Assembly: GCA_944377745.1 (NCBI GenBank)
Contig: CALWFV010000015.1
Span: 1-64,000 of the forward strand
Reading direction: 5' to 3'
DNA: 64,000 nt
From: an uncultured Mediterraneibacter sp.
GTDB taxonomy: Bacteria > Bacillota > Clostridia > Lachnospirales > Lachnospiraceae
A program made the translations under genes and the position numbers. Below the pieces are notes generated by a model that did no database searches, was not told where the DNA came from, and saw only the letters and a program-made list of their open reading frames with translations. Positions 16,649 to 25,907 of this stretch are shown here, one piece after another; the stretch's first letter is position 1, and each line of letters begins with the position of its first letter.

Positions 16649-17944
16649 CTATTTGTTATCGATTGCTGCCTGAGCAGTTTCTTCTGCCGTTTTAAGTGCA
16701 TCGGCCGGGTTTGCATTATTAATATATATTTCCCCGATCGCAGTGGAAAGAGCATCTGTGATATCTGTAAAATATTCTCCGAAATTCATCTCCGGCGCAT
16801 CTGTCCACTGTGAAAAGACTTCTCCCATAGCCACTCCGAAATATTCATCTGTCTCTTTATAGCATTCTGCCTCCCAGTATGGTTTATATGCCTGGTACTG
16901 TGACTGTGCATACATAATATCTGCCTGGTCCGCATCCATCAGGGAGAATTTTACAAACTCTTTCGCAACTTCCGGATATTCCGTATTCTCTGATATTGCC
17001 AGCACGGATCCCCCAAGGCTCACGCTTCCGCTCTCCCCGTCAAAGGACGGCATCGGCGCCACGCCCCACAGACCAGCCTGATCCGCAACGGAATCTTTCA
17101 TAACGATCCCATACCACACTGCATATGGAAGCGTACAGATCTGACTCTCATTTAACGCTGTTATCCTGTCGTTCCACTCGTCCGGGAAATCCATCATAAT
17201 CCCGGCGTCGACCATTTCTTTGAGTTTTTCCGCAGCGGTGAGCATCTCCTCTGAGGTCAGGTTCACCGTTCCGTCATCATTGTAGTAAGAACCGCCCTGC
17301 TGCGCGAACAGCATTTTAATAAAATCCTGACTGGTAGAACCGTTAAAATTAAATCCTGTCATTCTCATTTCACCGTCTGAAGCCTCCAGGATCTGTTTAC
17401 CAACCTCGATATAGTCGTCCCAGGTCTTGATATCTTCCACATTGATCCCGTACTCTTCAAAAATATCCGTCCGATACATCAGACCGCATGGGCCAATATC
17501 AATCGGCACAGCGTAGTATTTTCCGTCGGATGCGCGGCAGGCTGCGATTGCAGAATCAACAAAATTGTCTTCCTCCGAAGTTATAATATCTGATACATCC
17601 ATGATCTGCCCTTCATAAGTCTTTACAAATGAGAGGATATCCGTGTTCTGTACCATAAATACATCAGGTACTCCAACGCCAGAGGCAAGCTCCGGCAGAA
17701 GCTTTGTATATGAACCGTCTACCTGTTCCACATTTACGGTGACTCCGGGATTTTCTTCCATGAAGCGCTCGGCAGTATCTGACAGCGCCGTTGCCATCTG
17801 CGTCCACGCATATACCTTTATCTCCCCCTGAAGTTCCCCGTCTTCTGAAGAAGTCTGCACATTCGTTTCATTTCCGCCGCATCCGGCTGCCAATGTAACT
17901 ACGCTTGCCGCAACGAGCAGAACTGATAATACTTTTCTTTTCAT
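16649..17944 (-). CDS. ABC sugar-binding lipoprotein
   Basis: A 431-residue extracellular solute-binding protein of family 1. It has a lipoprotein signal peptide with lipobox LAAGC (Cys22), so it should be anchored outside the membrane, followed by a two-lobe binding fold (GEIKVYAWTQMATAL start, FVKFSLMDADQ, C-terminal AIGEIYINNANPADAL). It delivers the sugar or polyol to the two permeases. Ligand unknown. A TATAAT-like -10 box on the minus strand lies at about 18001-18006. Confidence 0.92.
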   Translation of the reverse strand: MKRKVLSVLLVAASVVTLAAGCGGNETNVQTSSEDGELQGEIKVYAWTQMATALSDTAERFMEENPGVTVNVEQVDGSYTKLLPELASGVGVPDVFMVQNTDILSFVKTYEGQIMDVSDIITSEEDNFVDSAIAACRASDGKYYAVPIDIGPCGLMYRTDIFEEYGINVEDIKTWDDYIEVGKQILEASDGEMRMTGFNFNGSTSQDFIKMLFAQQGGSYYNDDGTVNLTSEEMLTAAEKLKEMVDAGIMMDFPDEWNDRITALNESQICTLPYAVWYGIVMKDSVADQAGLWGVAPMPSFDGESGSVSLGGSVLAISENTEYPEVAKEFVKFSLMDADQADIMYAQSQYQAYKPYWEAECYKETDEYFGVAMGEVFSQWTDAPEMNFGEYFTDITDALSTAIGEIYINNANPADALKTAEETAQAAIDNK

Positions 17945-18245
17945 ATTGTTTTCTACCTCCCTTTTGTACTATAGTTTTCCCGTTTCTTTTTGACAGGCTA
18001 ATTATAGCATGGGCATTTTTTTCAATTCTACATAAAAGGATTCAAAAAATTTTCATTTTCAACCATCTTCATTTTTATGAAAAATCCGGAAATTTTCTGT
18101 TTATTCTCTTTTAACAAATATAAATACCTCATTTTATATTCAAAAATCATATGTTATACTTATAATAAAAAAGATATTTGTGCAATTTTTTCTATGTATC
18201 TTTGCTTTTCATAACCAGTACTTTTAATAAAAGAAAGGAGAAAAA
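17945..18245. promoter_or_regulatory. Divergent promoter region, ABC operon / AraC regulator
   Basis: An AT-rich 301-bp gap without a gene. Candidate -10 boxes are TATAAT on the minus strand near 18001-18006 for the ABC operon and TATAAT on the plus strand at 18161-18166 for the AraC gene. No clear operator repeat was found. The AraC-family protein probably binds here. Confidence 0.5.
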
Positions 18246-19196
18246 ATGCAGAAACAATCAATACCATATACTCTCGAATACAGTCATTATAATCTTCCTG
18301 TAGACTTTCCTATAATCGGCCTTATCGGTCCTGGCTGGAGTCTTCCCGATGGAGATATTACTTTTCTTCATTGTCATAATTGTCTCGAACTCGGCTTCTG
18401 CCATGGCGGCAGCGGAATACTGCTGGTAGAAAACAAACAATACTCTTTCGAAGATTATGATATCTCCGTCATCTGTCCAAATACCATGCACATTTCCAAA
18501 AGCGCCATGGGAACACGCAGTCAGTGGGAGTATCTTTACATTGACACTAACCGGCTTTTTAAGGAATATCTTGTGCCCGAATTTATGCAGGCGCCTCTTT
18601 TTATGTTTGATTCTCCTGATTTTCCCAATATCGTCTCAGGTAGAAAATATCCTGAACTGAAAAATCTTTTTCTGAATATACTGAAAGAATTCCGGGATCA
18701 AAGTGAAAATTATCAGTTAAATATAGCCTGCCTGAGTATTTCGTTTCTTCTTGAACTCACACGCCTGCTGCCCAAGGAGTCCAAGACTCACTATTCGAAT
18801 CAAAAGACAAAACTTGCTATATATCCGGCAATTCAGTATATAGATAAAAACTACGCTGAATCCATAAAGATAGAAAAACTTTCCTCTCTGTGCAGCTTAA
18901 GCCTGACACATTTCCGCAGGATATTCAAAGCAATCATGGGAGAAAGTCCTCTTTCATATCTGAATCGGGTCCGTATCAACAAGTCGTGCGAACTCCTGTA
19001 CAATACCGAAGAATCCGTTCTTGACATCGCACTGAAAGTAGGTTTCTCAAGCAATACAAGTTATAACCGCAATTTCACTGCACTCATGAATACAACTCCT
19101 CTTCAATGGAGAAAAAAATCACGAACGATACCCAAGAATAATATGAATTTTTCTATTTTCCCGGTACCGCAGCAGGATATCTCAAAGCCGGACTAA
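18246..19196 (+). CDS. AraC-family transcriptional regulator
   Basis: A 316-residue regulator with an N-terminal cupin-like sensor region (LHCHNCLELGFCHGGSG style) and a C-terminal pair of helix-turn-helix motifs (IEKLSSLCSLSLTHFRRIF and ILDIALKVGFSS-like second motif, ending TPLQWRKK). AAAGGAG precedes the ATG. It is divergent from the ABC operon and 98 bp upstream of the UroD-like gene, so it probably activates one or both in response to the imported compound. It resembles the AraC protein at 29099-30052 in layout and motifs. Confidence 0.9.
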   Translation: MQKQSIPYTLEYSHYNLPVDFPIIGLIGPGWSLPDGDITFLHCHNCLELGFCHGGSGILLVENKQYSFEDYDISVICPNTMHISKSAMGTRSQWEYLYIDTNRLFKEYLVPEFMQAPLFMFDSPDFPNIVSGRKYPELKNLFLNILKEFRDQSENYQLNIACLSISFLLELTRLLPKESKTHYSNQKTKLAIYPAIQYIDKNYAESIKIEKLSSLCSLSLTHFRRIFKAIMGESPLSYLNRVRINKSCELLYNTEESVLDIALKVGFSSNTSYNRNFTALMNTTPLQWRKKSRTIPKNNMNFSIFPVPQQDISKPD

Positions 19197-19294
19197 GGTC
19201 TTTTTTGTAATTTTTTTGGGTTTTTTCAGTTAGATGCCCAAAATATCTCCGTGTTATAATTAAGCCGCAAATTTAAAAGAACCGGAGGTAGACT

Positions 19295-20269
19295 ATGGAC
19301 AAAAGAACGCGCGTACTAAACGCAATGGACTGTAAACCGGTGGATCGGGTCCCGGTATCATTTTATACTCATTTTCTGTCACCGGAAGCTTCCCGGGACA
19401 ACGGAGTACCCGCCCAGCTGAAATGGCTCAGAGACTGTAATATGGACTTCCTGTGCGTGGAAACAGATGGATATATGGAATACCCTGTTCCCACCTCTTC
19501 CGGAATGCTGAACGACTGGAAGGATCTGAAACCGCTGAACAGAAACAGCAGATATTTTACAGGACAATTAGACCGGGCAAAACGTATCTCGGAGTCAGCC
19601 GGAGATACCTGCATATTTTTTATGCTGTTCGCTCCATTCACAACAATAAAACATACGATCGGTGGTGAGAGCCTGATCATGGAGTATTACAGACAGGATC
19701 CTCAGACACTCTCCGATGCAATGAAAACAATCGAAGAATCGACATTTATCCTGGCGGATATGCTCAAGGAACAAACCCCTGTCACCGGATTCTTTCTTGC
19801 CCTGCAAAATGCTGAGCACAACCGTTTCACCCCGGAGGAATACAGAGAATATCTGTCTCCCTGGGATCTCCGGCTTTTAAACTATATAAATAACCTGTCC
19901 GATTACAATATCACACATATGTGCTCCTGGACGGGCATCCCCAATAATCTGGATCTGTGGAAGGACTATCCATACAAAACCGTAAACTGGTCAGTCAACA
20001 TAGAACGCCAGATGAATATGGCACAGGCAAGAGCCTATTTCAGGCAGGGGACTGCTCTGATGGGCGGATTTGACAATACCTCCCATGGTGTTTTATACAA
20101 CAGCGGAAGGACTGAGATCAAAGAATTTACAAAACGACAGCTGGACCTGGCCGGTCAGAAAGGAACGCTTCTCTGCGCCGACTGTTCTGTTCAGATGGAT
20201 CAGTCTCCGGAAAAAATACGTTATGTAGTAGAAGCCTGTGAAGAATACGCTGAAGAACATTCTATTTAG
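19295..20269 (+). CDS. UroD/MtaA-family protein (predicted corrinoid methyltransferase-like)
   Basis: A 324-residue member of the uroporphyrinogen decarboxylase superfamily. The N-terminal RTRVLNAMDCKPVDRVPV is typical. His208-x-Cys210 (THMCSW) and Cys294/Cys297 (LLCADCSV) match the zinc site of MtaA/CmuA-type methylcobamide methyltransferases rather than true UroD, and no other haem genes are nearby. It follows the AraC gene on the same strand. No corrinoid protein or activator is encoded here. It could demethylate a methylated sugar or polyol, or be a non-methyltransferase member; the reaction is not established for this subfamily. Confidence 0.75.
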   Translation: MDKRTRVLNAMDCKPVDRVPVSFYTHFLSPEASRDNGVPAQLKWLRDCNMDFLCVETDGYMEYPVPTSSGMLNDWKDLKPLNRNSRYFTGQLDRAKRISESAGDTCIFFMLFAPFTTIKHTIGGESLIMEYYRQDPQTLSDAMKTIEESTFILADMLKEQTPVTGFFLALQNAEHNRFTPEEYREYLSPWDLRLLNYINNLSDYNITHMCSWTGIPNNLDLWKDYPYKTVNWSVNIERQMNMAQARAYFRQGTALMGGFDNTSHGVLYNSGRTEIKEFTKRQLDLAGQKGTLLCADCSVQMDQSPEKIRYVVEACEEYAEEHSI

Positions 20270-20320
20270 AATCGCTCAGAACATACATTATGGGCTGTCT
20301 GTACTTTTTTCGCTGCAAGA

Positions 20321-20362
20321 GCAGGCCATAAAAACTCTCTCCTCAGAGTCCTTATGGCCTGC
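20321..20362. terminator. Bidirectional hairpin between UroD-like gene and murA
   Basis: GCAGGCCATAA and TTATGGCCTGC form an 11-bp perfect stem between the convergent 3-prime ends. T runs are weak, so strength is uncertain. Confidence 0.55.
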
Positions 20363-20383
20363 CATGATTTCAGTATGAATCTG

Positions 20384-21676
20384 TCATCCTACTTTCAGTT
20401 TAAACTTCTGTATCTCCTTATCACTGGATACTCTCTCGATCATTCCGCCGAGACTCCTCAATTTCTCCTCGAATCTCTCATAGCCTCTCTGGATATAAAC
20501 AATATCGTCAACGATCGTGATGCCTTCCGCTGCCAGTCCCGCGATACACAGCGCAGCTCCCGCACGAAGGTCCGGAGCGCTCACTCTCGCACCGGAGAAT
20601 CTCTCGATCCCTTCGATCGTAGCAGAATTTCCTTCCACCTTGATGACGGCACCCATTCGTGCCAGCTCATCCAGATATTTAAATCTATTCTCAAAAATAC
20701 TTTCAGTGATCGTACTTGTACCTTTCGCCAGAGCCAGCGCGACGCCTATCTGAGGCTGCATATCCGTCGGATATCCGGGATAGGGAAGTGTTTTGACCTG
20801 GGTACATCTCAGCCGGCTCTTTGCCACAACACGCACCGCGTCATCAAACTCTTCGATCTCGCAACCGATATCCACAAGCTTTGAAATCGTCGCGTCCAGA
20901 TGCTTCGGGATCACATTCATAACTGTCACGTCGCCTCTTGTCGCCGCGGCCGCGAACATAAATGTTCCCGCCTCGATCTGATCCGGTATGATGGAATATT
21001 CTGTTTTATGGAGTTTCTGCACTCCGCGGATCTTGATCACATCGGTTCCCGCACCTCTGATATTGGCGCCCATGCTGTTCAGGAAGTTTGCCACGTCAAC
21101 GACATGGGGTTCCTTCGCGACGTTTTCCATGATCGTCAGCCCGTCAGCCATTGCCGCCGCCATCATCACATTGATGGTTGCTCCGACAGTCACAACATCA
21201 AAATAGAGGTGTGTTCCGTGAAGAACTTCCGCCTCCGCCACAATTTTTCCGTGCTCGATATCCACATCCGCGCCCAGCGCCCGAAATCCTTTCAGATGCT
21301 GGTCAATGGGCCTGCTGCCGATGTTGCATCCTCCCGGGAGAGCCACCTCCGCTTTCCTGTATTTCCCAAGAAGCGCCCCCAGAAGATAATAGGACGCCCT
21401 TATTTTCTTGATATAGTCATACTCAATATTAAAATCGCCGATCGTACTGCCGTTGATCTTCACCGTATGCCTGTCTATGCGCTGCACCCTCGCGCCAATC
21501 CCGCTGATCGCCTCCAGCATGACATTTACATCGTTTACATCCGGCAGGTTGTCTATCAGTACCGTCTCATCCGTCATTATCGCTGCTGCCAGGATCGCCA
21601 GAGCCGCGTTTTTCGCTCCGCCGATCTCCACTTCCCCTACAAGCGGATTTCCACCTTTAATGATATATTGCTCCAT
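20384..21676 (-). CDS. murA: UDP-N-acetylglucosamine 1-carboxyvinyltransferase
   Basis: A 430-residue EPSP-synthase-fold enzyme for the first committed step of peptidoglycan synthesis. It has the N-terminal GGAKNAALAIL with Lys22-Asn23 and the catalytic, fosfomycin-reactive Cys117 in LPGGCNIGSRPID. Firmicutes often carry two paralogues (MurAA/MurAB); which one this is cannot be said from the window. GAGGTG precedes the ATG. Confidence 0.95.
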   Translation of the reverse strand: MEQYIIKGGNPLVGEVEIGGAKNAALAILAAAIMTDETVLIDNLPDVNDVNVMLEAISGIGARVQRIDRHTVKINGSTIGDFNIEYDYIKKIRASYYLLGALLGKYRKAEVALPGGCNIGSRPIDQHLKGFRALGADVDIEHGKIVAEAEVLHGTHLYFDVVTVGATINVMMAAAMADGLTIMENVAKEPHVVDVANFLNSMGANIRGAGTDVIKIRGVQKLHKTEYSIIPDQIEAGTFMFAAAATRGDVTVMNVIPKHLDATISKLVDIGCEIEEFDDAVRVVAKSRLRCTQVKTLPYPGYPTDMQPQIGVALALAKGTSTITESIFENRFKYLDELARMGAVIKVEGNSATIEGIERFSGARVSAPDLRAGAALCIAGLAAEGITIVDDIVYIQRGYERFEEKLRSLGGMIERVSSDKEIQKFKLKVG

Positions 21677-21823
21677 TTTGCACCTCGACTATCCGATTTT
21701 ATTATCGCAACTCCCCAGTTGATCAAACTCATTGTTCCTGTTCATACGTGACCGGCTGTTTTCCAGACAGTCATATGCACCCGTATTCTGGCTCATTATA
21801 ACACAAAAACACGGATTGTAAAA

Positions 21824-22387
21824 TTATTTTTTTGTGCGGAGCCTTTTCCCATCCGTCTTTTTCCCGGCTTTTTGTGCATTTTTATTGTATTTACGGACCG
21901 CATTCAATACATTTTCTATAGTCTCTTCAATCCTGCATCCGTCCTCGCACACAGTGATATCTGCATATTTTTCAAAAAACGGCACACGTTCATTATAAAG
22001 ATCCCGCAGAGTCTGTCCCTCTCTGAGAACAACGCCTCTTTTCTGGGGATTTCGGATCCTCCGTTTTATTGTCTGATAAGATGCCTTCAAATATACCACA
22101 GTCCCGATCTCTTTGTAGTGCTTCATCGCTTCCTCGCAGTAAATCACACTTCCGCCGGGTGAGATGACAGAATTTTCCGCCTTCACATCCCGGTTGACCT
22201 GGTTTTCTATCTTCAGGAAACCGTCATCTCCCACCTCCGCGATGATCTCTCTGAGCAGTTTTTTCTCCTGCTCCTGGATCAGAAGATCGGTATCTATGAA
22301 GCGTTTTCCAAGACGTTTGGCAACCACGATGCCGACCGTGCTTTTCCCGACGGCCGGCATCCCGATAAAGATCAGATTATTTTTCAT
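21824..22387 (-). CDS. aroK: Shikimate kinase
   Basis: About 187 residues. P-loop GMPAVGKST (residues 9-17 from the chosen start), the DTD shikimate-site motif (FIDTDLLI), Walker B-like SPGGSVIY and a basic lid (RNPQKRGVVLR). Phosphorylates shikimate in chorismate synthesis. The start is the ATG MKNNLIFIG with AAAGGATGG upstream; a longer frame adds ten residues without improving the match. The C-terminal tail is lysine-rich. It stands alone between murA and a small hypothetical gene, not in an aro operon. Confidence 0.88.
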   Translation of the reverse strand: MKNNLIFIGMPAVGKSTVGIVVAKRLGKRFIDTDLLIQEQEKKLLREIIAEVGDDGFLKIENQVNRDVKAENSVISPGGSVIYCEEAMKHYKEIGTVVYLKASYQTIKRRIRNPQKRGVVLREGQTLRDLYNERVPFFEKYADITVCEDGCRIEETIENVLNAVRKYNKNAQKAGKKTDGKRLRTKK

Positions 22388-22489
22388 ATGTATTCCATCC
22401 TTTTCTGGCAAGATCATTCTCAGTAACCTGGGCGCCCGAATTCAGGCATATTTTCAACAAACAGTCAGAGTATAGCACAAATTTTCCGA

Positions 22490-22858
22490 TTAGTAAATTC
22501 TCCTGCGTCTCCGTCTGTTATCGCACCTGCGCTTATACAGCTCCTGATAGAGCATCACTTCCACCAGATCTCGCAGTTTATCCATGTCTTCCTCATAGAT
22601 ATCTTTTTCATTCTTTTCTATATTCCGGCATGCTCTTCCGCACATCAGGCGAAGCTGAAGCTTATCCGGATACTCGTCGTACACCATGCTGTTCTCATAT
22701 TCCATCCGGTCGCATTCCTCCTCGATATACGGAAGGATCCGTTTCGGAATGTCTGGATACAGGCTCTTCATATACTCAAAGTCCATTCTCTCGATCCTCT
22801 CGTCGTCGAACGCGAGCGGCATCGGATATACCATATAATAGGGCAGTTTCTGGTTCAT
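22490..22858 (-). CDS. Small conserved-type hypothetical protein
   Basis: 122 residues, acidic in the middle (many D/E with repeated ECDRMEYENS-like helices) with a strongly basic tail RRCDNRRRRRRIY. It begins MNQKLPYYMVYPMPLAFDDE. It looks like a real gene from codon use and its charged, structured composition. I do not recognise a domain; I believe similar short proteins occur in other Lachnospiraceae but cannot check. The Arg-rich end could bind nucleic acid or a phosphorylated surface; that is speculation. Confidence 0.7.
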   Translation of the reverse strand: MNQKLPYYMVYPMPLAFDDERIERMDFEYMKSLYPDIPKRILPYIEEECDRMEYENSMVYDEYPDKLQLRLMCGRACRNIEKNEKDIYEEDMDKLRDLVEVMLYQELYKRRCDNRRRRRRIY

Positions 22859-22944
22859 GTCTCTTCACTCCCGGGCAGACGTTATATCTGTAATATATGC
22901 TATTTTGGAGGAAATGTGATTTTTCTGCTTTCCGGGCTCACCGC

Positions 22945-22984
22945 CCAAAAGGGGCCTGACCCCTTTACAGAGAGTCAGGCCCCT
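22945..22984 (-). terminator. Terminator after the YfcC-type carrier
   Basis: On the minus strand GGGGCCTGAC and GTCAGGCCCC form a perfect 10-bp stem followed by TTTTGGGC. It lies after the carrier gene's 3-prime end. Confidence 0.75.
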
Positions 22985-23028
22985 GTGAATTCAGGCCTCA
23001 CAGGCCTTATTTTCAGATCCTTCCCGGA

Positions 23029-24432
23029 TCAGAACGGTCCGTATCCGATCCCGTGTGCGATCATGATGAGGATAAACGCGCTGACCACAAAGGACAGATA
23101 GATCTTCCAGCAGAATTTGATCCACGCGCCGTAATCCACGCCGCACATGGAGAGCTGTACCAGAGAGCTTCCAGGCCAGAAGCTGTTGGTGATGCCGTCC
23201 CCGTACTGATAGGTCAGCACCAGTACCTGCTGGTTGATGTTCAGGATCTTACCCAGCGGCTGAAGGATCGGCATGATGATGACCGCCTTCCCGCTTCCCG
23301 ATACCACAAGGAAGTTGAACAGAGTCACGAACACAAAGATGATCAGCAGAGCAAGCAGCGCGCTCCGGTTCTCCAGAAGGGAGGCCATCCCGTGTACGAT
23401 CGTGTCCATGATGCACGCCTGGTTCATCAGCACCACTACCGACTGTGCCATTCCAACGGCGAACGCCGCCGCGAACACCCGGACCGCGCCCTGGCAGAAC
23501 AGCTGACAGGCCTCGCTGGGACCGAACCGAAAAATGACAGAGAGAACGATGCCAAAGATCACATAGAGCGCCGCGATCTGCGCGAAAGACCATCCCAGAC
23601 GGATGCATCCGTATCCCTGGATCACAATGACCACGAGGAAGGCGAGAAGCCCCAGCACTCTCCTTGGCGTCATCTCCTCCATATGCTCTGTCCTGTCCTC
23701 TGCCTTCTGGTCCATATACTCCTCTTTTACGATACTTCTTGAGGGATCCTTTTTGATCTTCCGGCAGTATGTATAAAGTCCGATCAGCCCGATCACATAG
23801 AATACCGCCAGTCCCACCGCGCGGAAACCGATCCCGGAAAACATCGGCAGACCTACGATCTGCTGGGAAACTCCTGTTGTAAACATATTCATCAGACCGG
23901 AGGTAAAGCCCACCGTGCTCCCGACGATCGCCAGTCCGGTTCCCACCATCCTGTCATACCCGAGAGCGAATCCGATGCTCACCGCCAACGGATAGAAAGG
24001 ATATGCAGCCTCGCCGTATCCGAGGACGCCGAAGATCACGAAGATCGTATAGAAGATGCAGACCACGGAGAACTCTTTTCCTTTCGTCCGCTTCAGGATG
24101 GCATTGATCCCCGCGCCGAAAGCGCCGCTGACCTCAAGCAGGTAGATCATTCCTGAGCTGATGAACAGGGTTCCCATGATCGTGGCCCCGTTAACGAACC
24201 CATTGTATATCGCCTCAAAATAATCCATAAATGTGATCGGATTCTCATTTTCCACATACTGGAAAGTCTCCGGATCGACTACTGAGATACCTGTGGCCTC
24301 GTCCGTGATCCTCTCATAGTTTCCGCTGGGGATCACGTAGGACAGGATGACCACGAAAAGCATGATCAGCAGCAGTATGATAAATACGTGCGGCATATGA
24401 AAGCCGCTTTTCTTTGTTTCCTTCTTGCTCAT
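23029..24432 (-). CDS. YfcC/DcuC-family carboxylate or amino acid carrier
   Basis: A 467-residue membrane protein with about 12 helices. The starting HMPHVFIILLLIMLFVVILSYVIPSG, the PSGxYER motif, and the two half-repeats with GSGKAVIIMPILQPLG and the final GDGITNSFWPGSS are typical of the YfcC family (DcuC/ArsB superfamily). Members import or exchange C4-dicarboxylates, amino acids or peptides. It lies 81 bp after the M20 amidohydrolase on the same strand, suggesting the pair transport and cleave an acylated amino acid or similar compound. Confidence 0.88.
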   Translation of the reverse strand: MSKKETKKSGFHMPHVFIILLLIMLFVVILSYVIPSGNYERITDEATGISVVDPETFQYVENENPITFMDYFEAIYNGFVNGATIMGTLFISSGMIYLLEVSGAFGAGINAILKRTKGKEFSVVCIFYTIFVIFGVLGYGEAAYPFYPLAVSIGFALGYDRMVGTGLAIVGSTVGFTSGLMNMFTTGVSQQIVGLPMFSGIGFRAVGLAVFYVIGLIGLYTYCRKIKKDPSRSIVKEEYMDQKAEDRTEHMEEMTPRRVLGLLAFLVVIVIQGYGCIRLGWSFAQIAALYVIFGIVLSVIFRFGPSEACQLFCQGAVRVFAAAFAVGMAQSVVVLMNQACIMDTIVHGMASLLENRSALLALLIIFVFVTLFNFLVVSGSGKAVIIMPILQPLGKILNINQQVLVLTYQYGDGITNSFWPGSSLVQLSMCGVDYGAWIKFCWKIYLSFVVSAFILIMIAHGIGYGPF

Positions 24433-24513
24433 TTTGTTTCTCTCCTTTCCCCGGCAGCACTCTCTTCCTGCCTGGTTTTTCTGACGTCTTAACAGACCGG
24501 CTATGACCGCTCC

Positions 24514-25752
24514 TTATTTATCCGAATGCGCTTCCAGCCAGGATACCGCGGAATATGCGTGGAGCGCCGCGCCCAGCGGGAGTGCGTCCTCGTCCAGGAC
24601 CATGCGCGCGTTGTGGAGCGGAGCGTTTCCGGGCTTTCCGGCTCCAAGGAACACGAATATCCCCGGTACTTCCTTCGTGATGTATCCGAAATCCTCCGTC
24701 CCCGACATGGGCGGGATCTGATGGACCATATCCTTCCCCAGCACCTCTTCCATATACGGGACCATCTCCCTGCAGAGATCCCCGTCGCTATAGGTGCACG
24801 GTGTATGGAACACGGTCATTTCATACTCACCGTTCCACGCCTTCACATAGTGATCGATCACTTCCGGGATCCGCTTTGTCAGATGCTCTGCGGCTTCCAC
24901 ATCCTGGGTCCTGACCCCTATATGGAGTTCCGCTTCATCCGGAATGATGTTCACCGCGGTCCCGCCTTTTGCCACGCCGCAGGTGAGCGCCACCATAGCC
25001 GCCGGATCCGCCTCCCTTGTGACCAGAAGGTTCACCGCCTGATATACCTGGTTCATGATCATGAGAGGATCCACACAGAGCTGCGGCTGCGAGCTGTGTC
25101 CGCCTCTCCCTTTGATCTTCAGGATGAAGGTGTCAAGCGACGAGGAATTCACTCCTACAGAATATCCGGCTTCCCCGGTCTCAGTGACCGGCTGCACATG
25201 GAGGCCGAAAGCCGCGTCCACTTTCGGATTTTCAAGAAGACCATTCTCCACCAGCACTCTGGCGCCTGCGCCGGTTTCCTCCCCCGGCTGGAACACCAGC
25301 TTGACGCTCCCTTTCAGGGAGTCTTCCATGTCCTTTAAGATCTGCGCCGCGCCAAGCAGCATGGCTGCGTGGCTGTCGTGCCCGCACATATGTCCGTATC
25401 CGTTGCAGGACTTAAACTCGAGATCGCTCTCCTCCCGGATCGGAAGGGCGTCCATATCAGCCCGGAGCAGAATGCACGGGCTTCCCTTTCCGATGACGGC
25501 GGTCACGCCGATCGCCCGCTCCATCCGCGGGAATCCCGCCTCCATAAAATCTTTTGTCACTTTTTCCGGAAGTTCTCCTCCGCAGTCCTTCCACGGGATC
25601 CCCATCTCGTTCAGCCGCTTTCTGATATATGCGCTGGTTTCCGGAAGATCCATCCCGATCTCCGGGATCTGGTGGAGCCGCCTCCGGTCCTCTGTGATCT
25701 GCCCGCGGATCTTTTCCGCCTTTTCTCTGATCTCCGACGCTGAAATGCTCAT
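24514..25752 (-). CDS. M20D-family amidohydrolase (N-acyl amino acid hydrolase type)
   Basis: 412 residues. Metal and catalytic motifs are visible: ADMDALPI, HMCGHDSHAAMLLGAA (metal Cys/His), QPGEETGAGA (catalytic Glu), and the late GTEDFGYI. This is the M20 subfamily D that includes hippurate hydrolase, N-acetyl-diaminopimelate deacetylase and IAA-amino acid hydrolase. The start is the ATG MSISASEIRE with GGAGAGGAAAG upstream; the longer frame (41 codons) runs into repeat DNA. It is the first gene before the YfcC-type carrier. Substrate unknown. Confidence 0.9.
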   Translation of the reverse strand: MSISASEIREKAEKIRGQITEDRRRLHQIPEIGMDLPETSAYIRKRLNEMGIPWKDCGGELPEKVTKDFMEAGFPRMERAIGVTAVIGKGSPCILLRADMDALPIREESDLEFKSCNGYGHMCGHDSHAAMLLGAAQILKDMEDSLKGSVKLVFQPGEETGAGARVLVENGLLENPKVDAAFGLHVQPVTETGEAGYSVGVNSSSLDTFILKIKGRGGHSSQPQLCVDPLMIMNQVYQAVNLLVTREADPAAMVALTCGVAKGGTAVNIIPDEAELHIGVRTQDVEAAEHLTKRIPEVIDHYVKAWNGEYEMTVFHTPCTYSDGDLCREMVPYMEEVLGKDMVHQIPPMSGTEDFGYITKEVPGIFVFLGAGKPGNAPLHNARMVLDEDALPLGAALHAYSAVSWLEAHSDK

Positions 25753-25794
25753 GATCTTTCCTCTCCTGTCCCTCCCAAGGCAGACCCGACGCTT

Positions 25795-25871
25795 GCCGCT
25801 GCCCGTCGGATGTCCGCATGTCTGTTCAAGCAAGCTTGCCCATCCATGCAGCCGCCCTCCGGGCTTATCGC
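25795..25871 (-). repeat. GC-rich repeat in the M20 leader
   Basis: On the minus strand it starts GCGATAAGCCCGG, then GGCGGCTGC and TTGAACAGACATGCGG, shared in order with 46600-46651. It directly follows the T run of the terminator at 25874-25907 and precedes the M20 ribosome site. Confidence 0.7.
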
Positions 25872-25873
25872 TC

Positions 25874-25907
25874 AAAAAAGAAAGAGAGTTCCTCCCGCGG
25901 AACTCTC
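25874..25907 (-). terminator. Strong terminator inside the M20 leader
   Basis: On the minus strand GAGAGTTCC, GCGGGA, GGAACTCTC is followed by TTTCTTTTTTG. It lies between the presumed M20 promoter and the M20 gene, so it may attenuate expression. A plus-strand reading ends in CCGTTTTATTT and may also terminate. Confidence 0.8.

Noticed and set aside
19295-20269. Haem biosynthesis uroporphyrinogen decarboxylase (hemE)
   Set aside because: The HxC and CxxC metal-site residues fit the MtaA-like branch, and no haem genes are nearby.
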